From positions 3,167,501 through 3,231,500 of the forward strand of contig NZ_CP071632.1 of assembly GCF_017357385.1 (NCBI RefSeq): 64,000 nucleotides of DNA, in the 5' to 3' direction. The DNA is from Rhizobium sp. NZLR1 (lineage in GTDB: Bacteria > Pseudomonadota > Alphaproteobacteria > Rhizobiales > Rhizobiaceae). Made by a program: the position numbers and the translations under genes. Below, in pieces: positions 50,578 through 60,107 of the stretch. The notes under the pieces are model-generated. The model saw only the letters and a list, made by a program, of their open reading frames with translations. It was not told the origin of the DNA and made no database searches. How positions within the stretch are numbered: position 1 is the first letter of the stretch; the number at the start of each line of letters is the position of its first letter.

Positions 50578-50621
50578 GCTTCAAATGTAGCCACATGCAG
50601 CCACATCGTCAACGTCGCCAC

Positions 50622-50651
50622 AAAAAAGGCCCGCCGTCACCGGCAGGCCTT
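50622..50651 (-). terminator. aatA terminator
   Basis: Minus strand AAGGCCTGCCG-GTGA-CGGCGGGCCTT followed by TTTTTG, an 11-bp stem with one G-T pair, 23 bases after the aatA stop. Confidence 0.85.
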
Positions 50652-50674
50652 CGATCGATCTTATCGCAGTCCGC

Positions 50675-52202
<1,528 letters not shown>

Positions 52203-52280
52203 CACGCCGGTCCTGAGGAATGGAGTCAATAATCAATCTGGGCGAATTGCTTTTTAAGGCATTGGTGATGAACTGCCGTC

Positions 52281-52425
52281 ATGACAAAGCCGCCCCGCAA
52301 GCCTTCCAAACCGCTGCTCGGTGATGGCTACGAGCCGCCCCGCAGCCGACCGCGCCGTCGGCGAGATCCCGCTCAACCCAATCTTCCTCTCGATCCGATG
52401 CCGGCGCGTATCGCGCCGTGCCGGG
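52281..52425 (+). pseudogene. N-terminal fragment of an ATP-dependent DNA ligase (LigD-like)
   Basis: The frame starting ATG 52281 reads MTKPPRKPSKPLLGDGYEPP and then a basic stretch ending LPLDPMPARIAPC, the entry motif of the rhizobial LigD-type ligase domain ('LPFDPMP..i.PCLA.L'). After the Cys the family sequence is lost (next residues RASEGTRFSDDR), and the ligase catalytic KxDG part is absent. The frame runs on out of phase through the next gene. This is what remains of a gene joined at about 52425 to unrelated DNA. Confidence 0.5.
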
Positions 52426-52449
52426 CGTCGGAAGGGACGCGGTTTTCAG

Positions 52450-53544
52450 ATGACCGACGACCCGGAAATGAACCAGGCCGAAGGTCAGCACTACCCGCAG
52501 CAGATGACCGACCGGGACATGGCTTTTCGCAACTATCTGAGCCTCAACACGGCGATCTTGCTGGGGATCCTGTTTATTGCGATCGTCTTCAGGTTCCACA
52601 AGATCACCTTGCCGCTGGTCGACGGCTTCAGCTGGCGCGAGATAAGCACCGCCATGATGGGCGACAATTTCCAGCACCGCAGCTGGAACATCTTCTTTCC
52701 GGAGGTCAGTTGGACCGGGCCCGGGCCAAGCTATCAGGGCCGCGAGTTCCAGATCGTCAGCTATCTCACAGCCTTGCTCTATCAACTCTTCGGCTGGCAC
52801 GACAACACCTCGGTCTTGTGGTTCTACGGCTATCCGTTCATGGTGCTGCTCGCGGTCGGCTTGTGGATGCCACCCAGGCCCGCCGAAGACCCGAAGCAAC
52901 GCACCCTTTCGGCCATTCCCTATGTGTGGCTGGCTGCGGCCATGATCCTCTATCTGGCGGCGGCGGGCGACATCACCAGCAATGTGTGGAACTTCCACAT
53001 CTTCCATGTGCCGGTCGCGATGTTCTGCGGCCACGGCGCGCTTCTTCTGGCAACGCTTGCCTCCAGAACCGTTCCAACGCCGGCGGTGGTGTTTCGCTCG
53101 ATCTGCATCGTGGCCGTCGCGCTTGCCTGGTCGACCTTGCCCCTTGTCAGGACGATGAAGAAGCCAATCGCCATGAAGGGCAAGCTGCTTGGCGAGGAAC
53201 TGGCGCGGTTGGCGCAACCGGGCGACCTCGTAGTCGCCATCGCGCCCGAGGTCGGCGATCCCGTCGCAGTCTACTACAGCAGGGCGCGCGGCTGGGTGTT
53301 CCCGCCTGGCGGAGGCGATGTCGAATGGTCGAAATTCGTCGCGGATGACGCCACCGCGATCGCGCAGCTCGAGGAACTGCGCGCGCAGGGCGCCGATCTG
53401 TTCGGCGCGGCCAAGAATGCCGTCGACAAGCAGGACCGGCGGTTCGTCGAGCATCATGATGGGGTCATCGACTATCTGGACAAGACCGCAACCAAGCTTG
53501 TCGATTCGGACGATTTGCTGGTTTATAGGATCACCCGTCCATGA
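52450..53544 (+). CDS. GT39-like membrane protein with an apparent internal deletion
   Basis: 364 residues from ATG 52450; ATG 52504 is an alternative. The first 120 residues look like the start of a dolichyl-phosphate-mannose-type glycosyltransferase (GT39/ArnT-like): a first membrane helix, then FHKITLPLVDGFSWREISTA with the catalytic-loop Asp, and a region ending SYLTALLYQLFGWHD. The next residues (NTSVLWFYGYPFMVLL...) look like the final membrane helices and the C-terminal soluble domain. Relatives I recall are 500-600 residues, so about 150-200 residues of central helices are missing, in frame. It is probably not a working transferase, unless it has a new role. Confidence 0.65.
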   Translation: MTDDPEMNQAEGQHYPQQMTDRDMAFRNYLSLNTAILLGILFIAIVFRFHKITLPLVDGFSWREISTAMMGDNFQHRSWNIFFPEVSWTGPGPSYQGREFQIVSYLTALLYQLFGWHDNTSVLWFYGYPFMVLLAVGLWMPPRPAEDPKQRTLSAIPYVWLAAAMILYLAAAGDITSNVWNFHIFHVPVAMFCGHGALLLATLASRTVPTPAVVFRSICIVAVALAWSTLPLVRTMKKPIAMKGKLLGEELARLAQPGDLVVAIAPEVGDPVAVYYSRARGWVFPPGGGDVEWSKFVADDATAIAQLEELRAQGADLFGAAKNAVDKQDRRFVEHHDGVIDYLDKTATKLVDSDDLLVYRITRP

Positions 53545-53825
53545 GAGCCGTGACCTTCTGGGCCATGGGTCTTGGATAGAAATAGCGTCTCAGACGGTTC
53601 AGCGGCACTCCGCCTGCGAAGGCCGGCAAGGCGGGGCCAGGCGACCTGATCCCCGAATCGCGTTTTCGTCGCCGATGTCTTTTGAAAACAAAGAGATCGT
53701 CGGTTTTCGTCATCGCCACCAATAAGCCGCAACAAATGCCGCACACCGCCGCAATTCGGTCGCGAGCGCGCCGAGATCGAAGCCGCATCATTCCGGTCTG
53801 CGAAATTGGTTATTGAGGGTCGCCA

Positions 53826-54302
53826 ATGGTTCTGGAAGATGAGTTTGCCATCGGGCGCATGCGCCGGATCTCCGTTTCATTTCTTGTCGTCGTCACCGCC
53901 TTTGTTGCCTGCGTAGCCGCAACATTGGGTATTGCCTCCGCCGCGCGCGCCGCCGAGACGCAGCAGACATCCAGCCAACTTGCAGCACTTGTCCGACCGA
54001 ACGACGTCAACAGCGGTTCGCTGCTCTTTCCGTCGAAGGAGCCGGGCTTCTATGTCGAAGCGCCATGGCTGAAGGCCGACGTCGCAATCGATGTCTCCGA
54101 GCCGATCGCCAGGGCCACCACTATGATCGCGCAGAAGTTCTCGACCGTGAACCTGCCGCAGGCGGCGATGCGCGCCGACGAGCAGATTACGCATGGGCTC
54201 ACCATGCTGCTCCTGGCGCTGACGGCGGCAAGCGGGCTGGCAGTCTGGCGTCGTCGCCTCAAGGACATCGTCATGATCGGAGCCAAGCGCGATGGTCGAT
54301 AG
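53826..54302 (+). CDS. Shortened sortase-target protein (VIT start fused to C-terminal sorting tail)
   Basis: 158 residues from ATG 53826 (GAGGG upstream). It has a signal peptide (about 12-43, ending ASAARAAET), then GSLLFPSKEPGFYVEAPWLK and ISVSEPIARAT-like sequence typical of the start of the VIT domain in marine-proteobacterial sortase target proteins. It then jumps to LPQAAMRAD, a membrane helix (LTMLLLALTAASGLAVW) and RRR, the LPxTA-type C-terminal sorting signal of that family. Full-length targets have a VIT plus VWA body of roughly 600 residues between these parts, absent here. Its stop lies inside the start of the next gene (11-base overlap). Confidence 0.6.
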   Translation: MVLEDEFAIGRMRRISVSFLVVVTAFVACVAATLGIASAARAAETQQTSSQLAALVRPNDVNSGSLLFPSKEPGFYVEAPWLKADVAIDVSEPIARATTMIAQKFSTVNLPQAAMRADEQITHGLTMLLLALTAASGLAVWRRRLKDIVMIGAKRDGR

Positions 54303-54600
54303 GCCCGCTACAGTTGAGAATGAGGGAGCGAGTGAATTCGAGCCGCTTCCGACCTATCTGGAACTTGCCCTAGCCACGACCCACGACATGCCGAAGACGC
54401 GGCAAAGGAAAGGTTTTTTCCTCTGGCGTCTTTCCTCGACCGAACGGGCGATCGTCTTTGCTATTGCCGGTCTTGCCGTTTACGGCCTGGCGCTGATCGG
54501 CGACGGTTTCCTGCTGAAGGCGAAGGCCGAACTGATCGACGGCCGGGCGACCGGCTCCGTTCAACCGGTAAACACAAAGCCGTTATTGCAGGTCGAATGA
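54292..54600 (+). CDS. Remnant of a class GN sortase (N-terminal part)
   Basis: 102 residues. After a 50-residue polar head there is one membrane helix (AIVFAIAGLAVYGLALIGDG) followed by FLLKAKAEL, which matches the membrane-anchor motif of proteobacterial class GN sortases ('G.g.wi.AKA.LAq.Ll'). The catalytic TLTC cysteine and the His/Arg of the sortase barrel are missing, and the protein ends after RATGSVQPVNTKPLLQVE. Position directly after a sortase-target-like gene is the normal order of the pair. GGAGCCAAGCGCG precedes the ATG. It should have no transpeptidase activity. Confidence 0.55.
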   Translation: MVDRPATVENEGASEFEPLPTYLELALATTHDMPKTRQRKGFFLWRLSSTERAIVFAIAGLAVYGLALIGDGFLLKAKAELIDGRATGSVQPVNTKPLLQVE

Positions 54601-54661
54601 GGGTTGAAGCTCTCCCCTGCCCGCTCCACGTTCGGACGGGAGAGATGACCGGGGAAGCAAG

Positions 54662-55804
54662 ATGAAGAGAATATCCGCCTTCCATTTCGCAGCAGCGCTG
54701 TTCCTGTTCGGCGCCGTGTCCGCCGATGCGGCCGATACCGTCAATACGCAGGGTCCCGCCGTTCGTGTCGACAATCTCGCCAAGGGCCTCGAGCATCCCT
54801 GGGCGGTCGAGGTGTTGCCCGATGGCGCCTATCTCGTCACCGAGCGGCCCGGCCGCATGCGCATCATCCGCGATGGCAATATCTCCGACCCGATCGGCGG
54901 CGTGCCCACGGTCAGCGCCCGTGGCCAGGGCGGCCTGATGGACGTGGCGCTCGCCCCGGACTTTGCGACATCTAGAAGGATCTATTTCACCGCCGCCATC
55001 GCCAATGCACAGGGCTCTGGCACTGAAGCCTTCAGCGCCACGCTTTCCGCTGACGAGAAGAGACTGGGCGCCGTAACGCCTGTTTTCACCATGCGGCGCT
55101 TCACCTCCGGCAATATCCAGTACGGCTCGCGCATCGCCATAGCCCGTGATGGTTCGCTGTTCATCAGCGTCGGCGACCGTGGCGACCGCGACCGCTCGCA
55201 GGACTGGCAGGATGATGCCGGCTCGATCATCCACATCAATGCCGATGGCAGCATCCCGGCCGACAACCCATTCAAGGACGGCGGCAAGGCGCTGCCGGAA
55301 ATCTGGTCGAAGGGCCACCGCAACCCGCAGGGTATCACCTTCGATACCAAGGACGGCAAGCTCTACACCGTCGAACACGGCGCGCGCGGCGGTGACGAAA
55401 TCAACCAGCCTGAGGCAGGCAAGAATTACGGCTGGCCGATCATCACCTATGGCCGCGACTATTCGGGTGCGGAAATCGGCGAAGGCACCGCGAGGGAAGG
55501 GCTGGAACAGCCGCTGCATTACTGGGATCCGTCGATTGCCCCTGGTGCGCTCACGGTCTACCGCGGCGCCATGTTCCCGGAATGGGACGGCAATTTCCTC
55601 GTCGCGGCGCTGAAGTTTCAGCTGCTTTCGCGCATGCAGCGCGACGAAAGCGGCGCCTTCGTCGCCGAAGAGCGCCTGTTCGAGGGTGAATACGGCCGGA
55701 TCCGCGATGTCGTCGTCGCACCCGACGGCGCGCTGCTGATGGTGACGGACGAGGACAGCGGATCGCTGCTCAGGGTTTCGCGCGCTGAGGCCAATAACGG
55801 CTGA
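54662..55804 (+). CDS. PQQ-dependent aldose sugar dehydrogenase (YliI/Asd-like)
   Basis: 380 residues. A cleavable signal peptide (about 1-23, MKRISAFHFAAALFLFGAVS then ADA) sends it to the periplasm. The six-bladed propeller of the GSDH family follows: LEHPWAVEVLPDGAYLVTERPGRM, GQGGLMDVALAPDF, GNIQYGSRIAIARDGSLF, HRNPQGITFD, the Ca/PQQ-site EHGARGGDEIN, and GKNYGWPII. It oxidises aldoses to lactones and passes electrons to the respiratory chain. It needs PQQ, for which no synthesis genes are in view. GGGGAAGCAAG precedes the ATG. Confidence 0.94.
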   Translation: MKRISAFHFAAALFLFGAVSADAADTVNTQGPAVRVDNLAKGLEHPWAVEVLPDGAYLVTERPGRMRIIRDGNISDPIGGVPTVSARGQGGLMDVALAPDFATSRRIYFTAAIANAQGSGTEAFSATLSADEKRLGAVTPVFTMRRFTSGNIQYGSRIAIARDGSLFISVGDRGDRDRSQDWQDDAGSIIHINADGSIPADNPFKDGGKALPEIWSKGHRNPQGITFDTKDGKLYTVEHGARGGDEINQPEAGKNYGWPIITYGRDYSGAEIGEGTAREGLEQPLHYWDPSIAPGALTVYRGAMFPEWDGNFLVAALKFQLLSRMQRDESGAFVAEERLFEGEYGRIRDVVVAPDGALLMVTDEDSGSLLRVSRAEANNG

Positions 55805-55808
55805 AAGA

Positions 55809-56282
55809 TCACAACGCGCCACGTAACTCCTTGCGGATAACAAATTTCAGTCCGGACCAGACCTCATCGACGGCGCAGACCTTGACGTCAACAAGGCCGG
55901 TCGGAAGGAGGATCTCTCGTAGCACATCCTCGGTGACGTCCGTCGGCACCCGCGAACTCTTCTTCGGCCAGGAGATCCAGAGGATGCCATCCGGTCTCAG
56001 AACACGAAAAAGCGCGGACGCGAAAGCCTCCAACGTCGCTCGCTCGGTCGTAAACAGGTGCATGTAGTCAAACGCCCGCCGAGGCGTTTCGGGAAGCGCA
56101 AGGGCGACCGAGGCAAAGCCGTCGAAGCCATAGATCTCGCCAATCGTTTCGGGAACGCCGAGAAGAGCAGCCGCCTGGCCGCGCGCGAGGCCGAGCTTCT
56201 TGGCGAGCGGCGTGCCAGAATAGCCTGCCGTCCCGGGCATCGCCGCCATTTCGCCGGCCAGCCGGCCTTCGTCGCGTTGCAT
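55809..56282 (-). CDS. DUF3052 family protein
   Basis: 157 residues from ATG 56282, behind a perfect GGAGGTGA ribosome binding site. Segments AGYSGTPLAKKLGLARGQAAALLGVP near the N terminus and LRPDGILWISWPKKSS...TEDVLREI..PTGLVDVKVCAVDEVWSGLKFV near the C terminus are the DUF3052 pattern, a small Rossmann-like domain related in outline to methyltransferases but without the SAM-binding glycine motif. Function unknown. It is divergent from the DMT transporter and convergent with the sugar dehydrogenase. Confidence 0.88.
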   Translation of the reverse strand: MQRDEGRLAGEMAAMPGTAGYSGTPLAKKLGLARGQAAALLGVPETIGEIYGFDGFASVALALPETPRRAFDYMHLFTTERATLEAFASALFRVLRPDGILWISWPKKSSRVPTDVTEDVLREILLPTGLVDVKVCAVDEVWSGLKFVIRKELRGAL

Positions 56283-56381
56283 GCTGTCACCTCCGCCAAC
56301 CGGCAACATAGTCTGCACCCTTGCCGAAAGGAAACGCAACTGCTAACCGCTGGGGCACATTCCTTCCCCATCGAGGACGAC

Positions 56382-57272
56382 ATGACGCGCGCTCAGGCGA
56401 ACCTTCTGCTGTTGCTTGCAGCCGCCATCTGGGGTGGCGGCTTCGTCGCGCAATCGACGGCGATGAAGGCGATCGGCCCCTTCTGGTTCATTGCCCTGCG
56501 TTTCACCGTCGCGACGCTGGCCGTGCTGCCTTTCGTCGTTTTCGAAGCGCTCAACTCCAAGGTGAAGACCAGCGCACGCCATGCGAAACTCTATATTCTG
56601 ACCGGCCTTGCGCTTTTCGGCGGCGCAGCCACGCAGCAGGTCGGGCTCCAGACGACGACTGTGACGAATTCGAGCTTCATCACCGGCCTCTATGTTGTCT
56701 TCGTGCCGCTGATCGCCGTGTTCTTCCTGCGTCGTGCCCCGCATTGGATCATCTGGCCGGGGGGGCTGATGGCTGTCACCGGCATCTATCTCTTGTCAGG
56801 CGATCACCTCTCGGCCCTTACATCAGGCGACCTCCTGACAATGGTCTGCGCCGGCTTCTGGGCAATCCAGATCACCCTTGCCGGCACGACTGTTTCTGCG
56901 ACCGGACGGCCGCTCGCCCTCTCGGCCACGCAATTCGCCGTCACCGCAATCTGCGCGCTTGTCATTGCCGCAATCGTCGAACCGATCAGCCTCTCTGCGA
57001 TACGGGCCGCGGCACCTGAGATCGTCTATGTCGGCATCTTCTCCTCGGGCCTGGCCTTCGTGCTGCAGGTGATCGCCCAGCGTTACACCACACCCTCGCA
57101 GGCAGCGATCTTCCTCTCCGCCGAAGCGCTCTTCGGCGCCTCGCTCGCAGCCCTGCTGCTGGGCGAGACGATGCCAGTGACCGGCTATGCAGGTTGCGCG
57201 CTGATGTTTATCGCTATGCTTGTGGTCGAACTCGTGCCTGGATTTGCCCGGCGACGCCTGCCAGTCACCTGA
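56382..57272 (+). CDS. DMT-superfamily (EamA/RhaT) transporter
   Basis: 296 residues from ATG 56382 (MTRAQANLLLLLAAAIWGGG), with GAGGA five bases upstream. Ten membrane helices in two EamA repeats; AAAIWGGGFVAQSTAM and the second-repeat SSGLAFVLQVIAQRYTTPSQAA..LSAEALFG are typical. These proteins export amino acids, nucleosides or drugs; the substrate is not predictable. It is divergent from the DUF3052 gene, 99 bases apart. Confidence 0.93.
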   Translation: MTRAQANLLLLLAAAIWGGGFVAQSTAMKAIGPFWFIALRFTVATLAVLPFVVFEALNSKVKTSARHAKLYILTGLALFGGAATQQVGLQTTTVTNSSFITGLYVVFVPLIAVFFLRRAPHWIIWPGGLMAVTGIYLLSGDHLSALTSGDLLTMVCAGFWAIQITLAGTTVSATGRPLALSATQFAVTAICALVIAAIVEPISLSAIRAAAPEIVYVGIFSSGLAFVLQVIAQRYTTPSQAAIFLSAEALFGASLAALLLGETMPVTGYAGCALMFIAMLVVELVPGFARRRLPVT

Positions 57273-57758
57273 ACACGCGTCGAAATGCGGGTGAGTTACG
57301 CGTTGAGAAAAAATTTATCGGATGCGTAAAGACGCGTTCACGTTGCATTATTGGGAAAATCTGCTCCGAACTTATATTGCAGACGATATAAAACGTTAAT
57401 CATTCCTCTATCTTCGAAGAAAATTTTGCGTTTTTGCGCAAATTGGATATTCGCAGGGGTGCGCGCCGCACGGCACGCTAAAAACTTTTGCTTGCCAAAA
57501 TCCTTTAACCGCAGCATTCTCAGCGCGTTCGGGCATTTTGCGAGCATGGGAAGTCCTTAAGTATTTGCGCGCCGGGAACGCTAATATTCCGGTCAGCCGG
57601 TTCCGAAGATGGCGGGCGAAGTCCTGCCTGGAACAGGCCGAGGTAGAGGGGACCTTTTTCTCACATTTCAAGAATTGCCTGCCTACACCTCCCGCAAGGA
57701 GGCAATGCTATGATGCTGCCCGTGTGGATGGCGGGCAGAGAGAAAAGGGACCTGACGC
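57273..57758. other. 486-base intergenic region upstream of the cold shock gene
   Basis: No gene is supported; open frames are AT-poor shadows without family features. The left part (57300-57420) is AT-rich. The last 50 bases hold a hairpin that is likely part of the cold shock mRNA leader. Long leaders are usual for cold shock genes, but I cannot place the promoter with confidence. Confidence 0.45.
57716..57738 (+). promoter_or_regulatory. Leader hairpin of the cold shock gene
   Basis: CTGCCCG (57716-57722) pairs with CGGGCAG (57732-57738) around a nine-base loop, ending about 20 bases before the ATG and just before the AAAAGGGA ribosome binding site. It may tune translation with temperature. 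Confidence 0.4.
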
Positions 57759-57974
57759 ATGGCAGAGACTGGCACTGTAAAATTCTTCAATACCGACAAA
57801 GGCTTCGGCTTCATCAAGCCGGACCGGGGCGGCGCCGATATCTTCGTTCACATTTCTGCCGTTCAAGCCTCCGGGCTGGCCGGTCTGACGGAAAACCAGA
57901 AGGTAAGCTTCGACACGGAGCCGGATCGCCGCGGCAAGGGCCCCAAGGCCGTCAATCTGCAGATTGCGGGCTGA
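57759..57974 (+). CDS. Cold shock domain protein (CspA family)
   Basis: 71 residues, one OB-fold. RNA-binding motifs RNP1 KGFGFIKPD and RNP2 IFVHISAVQ are present. Start MAETGTVKFFNTDKGFGFI. It is expected to bind single-stranded RNA and melt secondary structure, as a cold- or stress-induced RNA chaperone. AAAAGGGACCTGACGC precedes the ATG and a clear terminator follows. Confidence 0.95.
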   Translation: MAETGTVKFFNTDKGFGFIKPDRGGADIFVHISAVQASGLAGLTENQKVSFDTEPDRRGKGPKAVNLQIAG

Positions 57975-58008
57975 ACCTCTTAACAAGGCTGTCGAATTCG
58001 AGTTGATG

Positions 58009-58030
58009 CCCGGCAGCGATGCCGGGTTTT
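58009..58030 (+). terminator. Cold shock gene terminator
   Basis: CCCGGCA-GCGA-TGCCGGG followed by TTTT, 35 bases after the cold shock stop codon. Confidence 0.85.
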
Positions 58031-58122
58031 GTCGTTCAGCCTTCGTTCAGCCACCAATCTATAGGACTGCCACCATCGAGAAAGGAACCGGCGTTCGGTT
58101 CCCGCGATTAGGACCTACGCTG

Positions 58123-58584
58123 ATGAACAGGCTCGTAAAAACTCTTATGCTGACGGCAACGGCTGCTGCGCTTACCCTCTCCGCCATTGGCGATGCATCG
58201 GCCGGCGACCGTCATTGGCACCATCACAACGGCAACGATGCGCTCGTCGGCGGCGCCCTTGGTCTCGCGACCGGCCTGATCGTCGGTTCGGCCATCGCCA
58301 ATACCAATAACGGTCCTGCATACGAAGAGCGCCGCTACATCGACCCGGCTTACGAGCCGGATTATTACGAGCCCGCTCCGGTCTATCGCGCCCCGCGTCG
58401 CGTCTATGTCGAGCAGCCGCAATATGTCGAGCAGCCGCGATACTATGCACCGGTCCGCACGTCGGTGGAGCCCTGGTCGCCGCAGTGGGAGCGTTACTGC
58501 TCTTACCGCTACCGCTCTTTCGATTCGCGTAGCGGCACCTATATCGGCAATGACGGCCGCAGCCATTTCTGTACCGCCGGCTGA
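58123..58584 (+). CDS. BA14K family protein
   Basis: 153 residues from ATG 58123 (signal peptide MNRLVKTLMLTATAAALTLS..DASA). A Gly-rich hydrophobic segment (ALVGGALGLATGLIVGSAIA) is followed by a Tyr/Pro/Glu-rich repetitive linker (EQPQYVEQPRYY) and the C-terminal BA14K motif WERYCSYRYRSFDSRSGTYIGNDG..HFC, with its two cysteines. First described as a Brucella lectin-like immunoreactive protein; in rhizobia it is an envelope protein of unknown role. Confidence 0.93.
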   Translation: MNRLVKTLMLTATAAALTLSAIGDASAGDRHWHHHNGNDALVGGALGLATGLIVGSAIANTNNGPAYEERRYIDPAYEPDYYEPAPVYRAPRRVYVEQPQYVEQPRYYAPVRTSVEPWSPQWERYCSYRYRSFDSRSGTYIGNDGRSHFCTAG

Positions 58585-58592
58585 TCTCTCTA

Positions 58593-58692
58593 AAGCGCGT
58601 CGCTTCAAACTAAATTCACGCGACGCTCTTTTGCTATTGTGCATGCTATCCCGGAACCGCTGCACACTTCCGGGCGACATGCATTATCATCG
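58593..58692. repeat. Palindromic mosaic repeat, copy D (inverted)
   Basis: TAAAGCGCGTCGC...GCGACGC half-module followed by a unit that, on the minus strand, reads GCATGTCGCCCGGAAGTGTG and continues identically to copy B (27299) for 34 bases. Lies just after the BA14K gene. Confidence 0.72.
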
Positions 58693-58752
58693 CTGATGCC
58701 AGGCGCCGCTTTCGAGCGGCACTTTCTTTTGTGATCCGTCAGCGAATTTTTC

Positions 58753-59598
58753 TCAAAGCATATCGGCATCGGGTTCGAAATCGGTCGAGACGCTGACCGC
58801 GCGCCATTCCCGATCAGCGTCGATACGCGCGGCATCCGCTTTCTCGACATTGCGGACAGCATCGCTGCCGAGCAGCAGCCGGAGCGGTGCTGCATCGAGG
58901 CCGGCGATATGGATGACCACCGCAGCCGCTTTGGCAGGATCTCCGGGCTGGCGACCATTATACTCACGCTGGAAGCGCACGGTAGCGCCGACCGTCTCCG
59001 CATAGTCCTGCCGCCCTTCGGCAAGCACCGTCGAGGCGCCGGCGAAATCGGTCCTGAAGCCGCCGGGCTCGATCACCGTCACCCTGATGCCGAATGGCGC
59101 GACCTCTTTCGCCAACACCTCGGAAAAGCCCTCGACACCGAATTTCGCTGCCGAATAGGCGCCGCGCCCGGCAGGTCCGATCCGGCCACCGACGGATGAG
59201 AACTGGATGATATGCCCTGCCCCCTGTTCGCGCATCAGGGCGATGACCGCCTTGGTCATGATGATCGTGCCGAACAGATTGGCCTCGATCTGCGCCCGGA
59301 AATCGGCAAGGCTGGTATCTTCGATCGAGGAGACATTGCCGTAGCCGGCATTGTTGACAAGCACGTCGATGCGTCCGAACCGCTTCACACCGGCCTCGAC
59401 CGCTGCCGTGGCCGCCGTCTCGTCGGTCACGTCGAGCGCGACCGTCAGCACCTGGCCGCCATATCGCTCGGACAGATCGGCAAGTTGGGCCGGATCGCGC
59501 GCCGTCGCCACCAGATTGTCGCCGGAGGCCAAAACCGCCTCCGCCAACGCTCGGCCGAGACCGCGCGAACTCCCTGTAATCAACCAGACCTTGGACAT
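58753..59598 (-). CDS. Short-chain dehydrogenase/reductase
   Basis: 281 residues from ATG 59598 (MSKVWLITGSSRGLGRALAE). Classical SDR: TGSSRGLG nucleotide motif near 9-16, VNNAGYG, and the catalytic YSAAK with Ser in IQFSSVGG. C-terminal EPGGFRTDF follows the active site. Substrate unknown. It is divergent from an HxlR regulator, 101 bases away, so it may be regulated by it, for example in response to quinones or aldehydes. Confidence 0.94.
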   Translation of the reverse strand: MSKVWLITGSSRGLGRALAEAVLASGDNLVATARDPAQLADLSERYGGQVLTVALDVTDETAATAAVEAGVKRFGRIDVLVNNAGYGNVSSIEDTSLADFRAQIEANLFGTIIMTKAVIALMREQGAGHIIQFSSVGGRIGPAGRGAYSAAKFGVEGFSEVLAKEVAPFGIRVTVIEPGGFRTDFAGASTVLAEGRQDYAETVGATVRFQREYNGRQPGDPAKAAAVVIHIAGLDAAPLRLLLGSDAVRNVEKADAARIDADREWRAVSVSTDFEPDADML

Positions 59599-59699
59599 CG
59601 GAAACCTTTCCTTCTTTGGTTCCCGGCTCATGTATGGTCTATCGTATCCGATCGAAAGAAGGTACCCTGGCGATCTATACGCACCTTGAGGTAACTGAC

Positions 59700-60107
59700 T
59701 TGCCGAGCGACATGTTCGATTTCTGCAGCAGCATGACGGATGAACAGGATGCGCGCGCCCGCGAACTGATCGAGCGGGCGGCGTCGAAATGGCCGCTGCG
59801 CATCCTGCACGTGCTCTCCGGTGCGGGCGCACCCCTGCGCTTCTCGCGCCTTATGGAAAGGGTCGAGGGCATCAGCCAAAAGGTGCTGACGCAGACGCTG
59901 CGCACCCTCGAAAGAGACGGCCTCATCATCCGCACGCTCTATCCGCAAGTGCCGCCGCGCGTTGAATATGAGTTGACGCCGCTCGGACGCGACCTCCTCA
60001 TGCAGGTCGCTGGCCTCTGGCGTTGGATCGTCGAACATCTGGATGCATTCGATGCACGCAAAGCCGTGAAGCTGCCGACCGTTGCCGACAACCAAAACCC
60101 GTTCTAA
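59700..60107 (+). CDS. HxlR-family transcriptional regulator
   Basis: 135 residues from TTG 59700, which has GAGGT seven bases upstream; ATG 59712 is an alternative, and the frame is open to 59616. HxlR winged helix: SKWPLRILHVLSGAGAPLRFSRLMERVEGISQKVLTQTLRTLERDGLI with the wing YPQVPPRVEYELTPLG. Relatives sense electrophiles, aldehydes or quinones through cysteines, and one Cys (SSMTDEQ preceded by FDFCSS) sits near the N terminus here. Its stop overlaps the convergent histidine kinase stop. Confidence 0.92.
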   Translation: MPSDMFDFCSSMTDEQDARARELIERAASKWPLRILHVLSGAGAPLRFSRLMERVEGISQKVLTQTLRTLERDGLIIRTLYPQVPPRVEYELTPLGRDLLMQVAGLWRWIVEHLDAFDARKAVKLPTVADNQNPF

